Shown here: one piece after another, positions 62,752 to 64,000 of the stretch
How the letters are laid out: every line of letters begins with the position of its first letter
How positions within the stretch are numbered: position 1 is the first letter of the stretch
Source of the DNA: Candidatus Anammoxibacter sp.
GTDB lineage: Bacteria; Planctomycetota; Brocadiia; Brocadiales; Anammoxibacteraceae
DNA length: 64,000 bases
Assembly (NCBI GenBank): GCA_021777105.1
Contig: JAIQZQ010000042.1
Span: forward strand, 1-64,000
Direction of reading: 5' to 3'
Program-made: the position numbers and the translations under genes
The notes under the pieces: generated by a model
The model's input: only the letters and a program-made list of their open reading frames with translations
Database searches by the model: none
Told to the model about the DNA's origin: nothing

Positions 62752-63189
62752 CTATTTATTAACTAATGTTTTTGTTATTAAAACAAGAAAGTCTTTAGGA
62801 GTAACTATATACGTATTGTGGAATTTCTTGAAAGGGAAGTGTTTGATATTTCCGGTAATAATAAAATCAGCTTTTGCTTCGAGAGCGCATTCTAAGAATT
62901 TATTATCTGATTGGTCTTTGGATTCTGTTACTAAAACTTAAGGACTAAATTGTAGCCCATTCTTTTTGATTTGAGAAAGAAATATTTTGACCTTATGTGG
63001 TTTTAGATACTTTTTGAACTTGCCATACGATAACACAGTGTGATACTCTGTGAAAATATCGTCACTTATGCACATTTGAACAAACTGCCCAGAAAATACC
63101 AGAGAAAAAATAAGCTCTGGATTGCTTTCAGGTTTAATAAGAGCGGAAACAACTACATTGGTATCAACGACAATTTTTGGCATAAACAC
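62752..63189 (-). pseudogene. PIN-domain toxin with a single in-frame stop
   Basis: The minus-strand frame starts at 63189 (or the second ATG at 63183): MPKIVVDTNVVVSALIKPES, with the PIN Asp, reaching a TAA at 62938-62940 after GLQFSP. The same frame then continues with no further stop to a TAG at 62752: VLVTESKDQSDNKFLECALE, AKADFIITGNIKHFPF, and the usual ending VTPKDFL. That second part contains the remaining acidic residues of the PIN core (ESKDQSDN..LECA, ADFIITGN). The full length, about 144 residues, is right for the family. A single nonsense mutation (or sequencing error) accounts for the break. Confidence 0.88.
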
Positions 63190-63205
63190 ATTAAGTTAAT
63201 GAAAA

Positions 63206-63490
63206 TTATTTTCGAGCTTTTCTACTTGCGTCAATCTCATCTTGAATTTCTTGGTCCGTCATTTTGTCTAACCCTGTGATAACTGCATCTTGCTGAATCT
63301 CTGCAAGAATTTTAGGTTTCTTGACAATGTTTCGTAGATAATCTTCCACACTCAAAATAACCACCTTTGGTTTTCCCCGTCTGCTCACAAGAAAACGTAT
63401 ATCTTTTTTTTCCGCCTCATTCATCACTTTCCCAAAATTGGCGCGGGCTGAAAGGGCGTCAATTAATTTCGTCATATGTGTTTTGGTCAA
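63206..63490 (-). CDS. Phd/YefM-type antitoxin
   Basis: 94 residues if the TTG at 63490 is the start; it has GAGGAG six bases upstream, while the ATG five codons in does not. LIDALSARANFGKVMNEAEK and FLVSRRGKPKVVILSVEDYL are the Phd/YefM DNA-binding fold. It precedes the damaged PIN toxin by 16 bases. The pair would be autoregulated through the palindromes at 63503. With the toxin broken, this antitoxin has no obvious partner in the window. Confidence 0.88.
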   Translation of the reverse strand: MTKTHMTKLIDALSARANFGKVMNEAEKKDIRFLVSRRGKPKVVILSVEDYLRNIVKKPKILAEIQQDAVITGLDKMTDQEIQDEIDASRKARK

Positions 63491-63502
63491 TTAAATCTCC
63501 TC

Positions 63503-63534
63503 AATGAACTAATTAGTTAATTGAATAGTTCATT
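63503..63534 (-). promoter_or_regulatory. Operator palindromes before the Phd antitoxin gene
   Basis: Outer arms AATGAACTA (63503-63511) and TAGTTCATT (63526-63534) are perfect; a second palindrome AACTAATTAGTT (63507-63518) overlaps the first arm. Nested operators are typical of Phd-family autorepression. Confidence 0.65.
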
Positions 63535-63636
63535 TGCATATTAACAATTAGAAAAAGGGATGTCAACAGCCTTTAGTAGCTTATTAATTATATTCTGACA
63601 TTTTTTGACAGAAAATTTAGAATTACAGACAACCCT

Positions 63637-63862
63637 GGTTGCCAAGCCCCTGCTTGGCAACCGAAAATTCAAGAAGCCCCAGCTTCGCGCGTAATAGTCT
63701 GACGGAATTGGTCGTAAACATGAAGCAGTGGCTTCTTGAATTGTTTCCAATACATTAAGCTTTTTGGAGTTAAGGCTTTAGCCTTTTATTTATTAGCAAA
63801 TTTCGATATATTTATGCTTTTAAGTATATGTTGGGTTTCGCTACGCTCTACCCAACCTACAA
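63637..63862. repeat. Cluster of three palindromic repeats near the window end
   Basis: GGTTGCCAAGCCCCTGCTTG with GCAACC (63637-63662); AAGAAGCCCCAGCTTCGCGC paired with TGAAGCAGTGGCTTCTTG (63671-63738); GTTGGGTTTCGCTACGCTCT with ACCCAAC (63831-63857). No gene was found from 63535 to the end. Confidence 0.75.
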
Positions 63863-64000
63863 GCTTAGGAACGCGTAAAAAATAAAATATCCCATTTATT
63901 GAATTTTTGTTGAATCAATCGCAAAAGAATAGTAAAATTGTATTTTTCTTGGGCCGCTCAATGGAGATGCGCTAAAATGGAAAGATTGAAATAGCCTTGA

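Noticed and set aside
63541..63750. Small minus-strand frame of 69 codons
   Set aside because: It runs across two palindromic repeats and has no ribosome site or homology.
1..64000. tRNA and rRNA genes
   Set aside because: I looked for TTCGAAT/TTCAAAT-type T-loops and rRNA landmarks and saw none. A covariance-model search would be decisive.

Overview
The window is a stretch of about 40% G+C chromosome (by eye) from an uncultured Gram-negative bacterium. Outer-membrane proteins (two TonB-dependent receptors, a porin), Tat and Sec export signals, many c-type cytochromes, sigma54-type regulators and a periplasmic-facing type II DMSO-reductase-family enzyme closest to nitrite oxidoreductase (NXR) suggest a chemolithotrophic or respiratory lineage in which such enzymes occur: Nitrospirota outside or near Nitrospira, anammox Planctomycetota, or a related group. 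I cannot settle the phylum from the sequence alone.

Layout. 0-4.4 kb: an IS1182-type transposase remnant, a KaiB-like protein, an unrecognised protein, a response regulator-histidine kinase, and a 209-bp compound palindromic element. 4.4-14.3 kb: a signalling island with two duplicated TonB-dependent receptors, an orphan ABC-type substrate-binding protein, a membrane histidine kinase, a cyclic-nucleotide-binding/FHA protein and an NtrC-type regulator. 14.6-29 kb: housekeeping and accessory genes: HicBA, a Xer recombinase, glyS, a nucleotide-sugar dehydrogenase, a REC-PAS protein, nicotinate phosphoribosyltransferase, MsrA, a PD-(D/E)XK protein, two unknown neighbours and a broken nucleotidyltransferase/HEPN-like pair. 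29.1-45.6 kb: the respiratory core. It holds a PCP_red/rubredoxin protein divergent from an NXR-like operon (cytochrome/gamma subunit, catalytic alpha, iron-sulfur beta, TorD/NarJ-like chaperone), then an FNR-box promoter, a haem-containing PilJ-type chemoreceptor, a second chemoreceptor, a diheme cytochrome c and a porin. 46-48.7 kb: a three-gene redox module (double cNMP domain-ferredoxin, predicted diheme cytochrome b, tetraheme cytochrome c). 48.8-64 kb: HicAB, a decayed cytochrome duplicate, TldE/TldD, a YgiQ-type radical SAM protein, a short 6-phosphogluconate dehydrogenase, an 884-residue cNMP/AAA+/polyferredoxin fusion, a secreted PKD protein and two damaged PIN toxin-antitoxin loci.

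How it may fit together (inference). Electrons handled by the NXR-like enzyme could pass to the c-type cytochromes, while redox or nitrogen-oxide state is read by the haem chemoreceptor, the FNR-type promoter and two unusual cNMP-ferredoxin proteins. Intergenic DNA is rich in two kinds of repeat: imprecise tandem heptanucleotides that often start at a stop codon, and short palindromes of several families. Several small toxin-antitoxin genes carry in-frame stops or truncations, so this is an actively decaying accessory genome around a conserved respiratory core.
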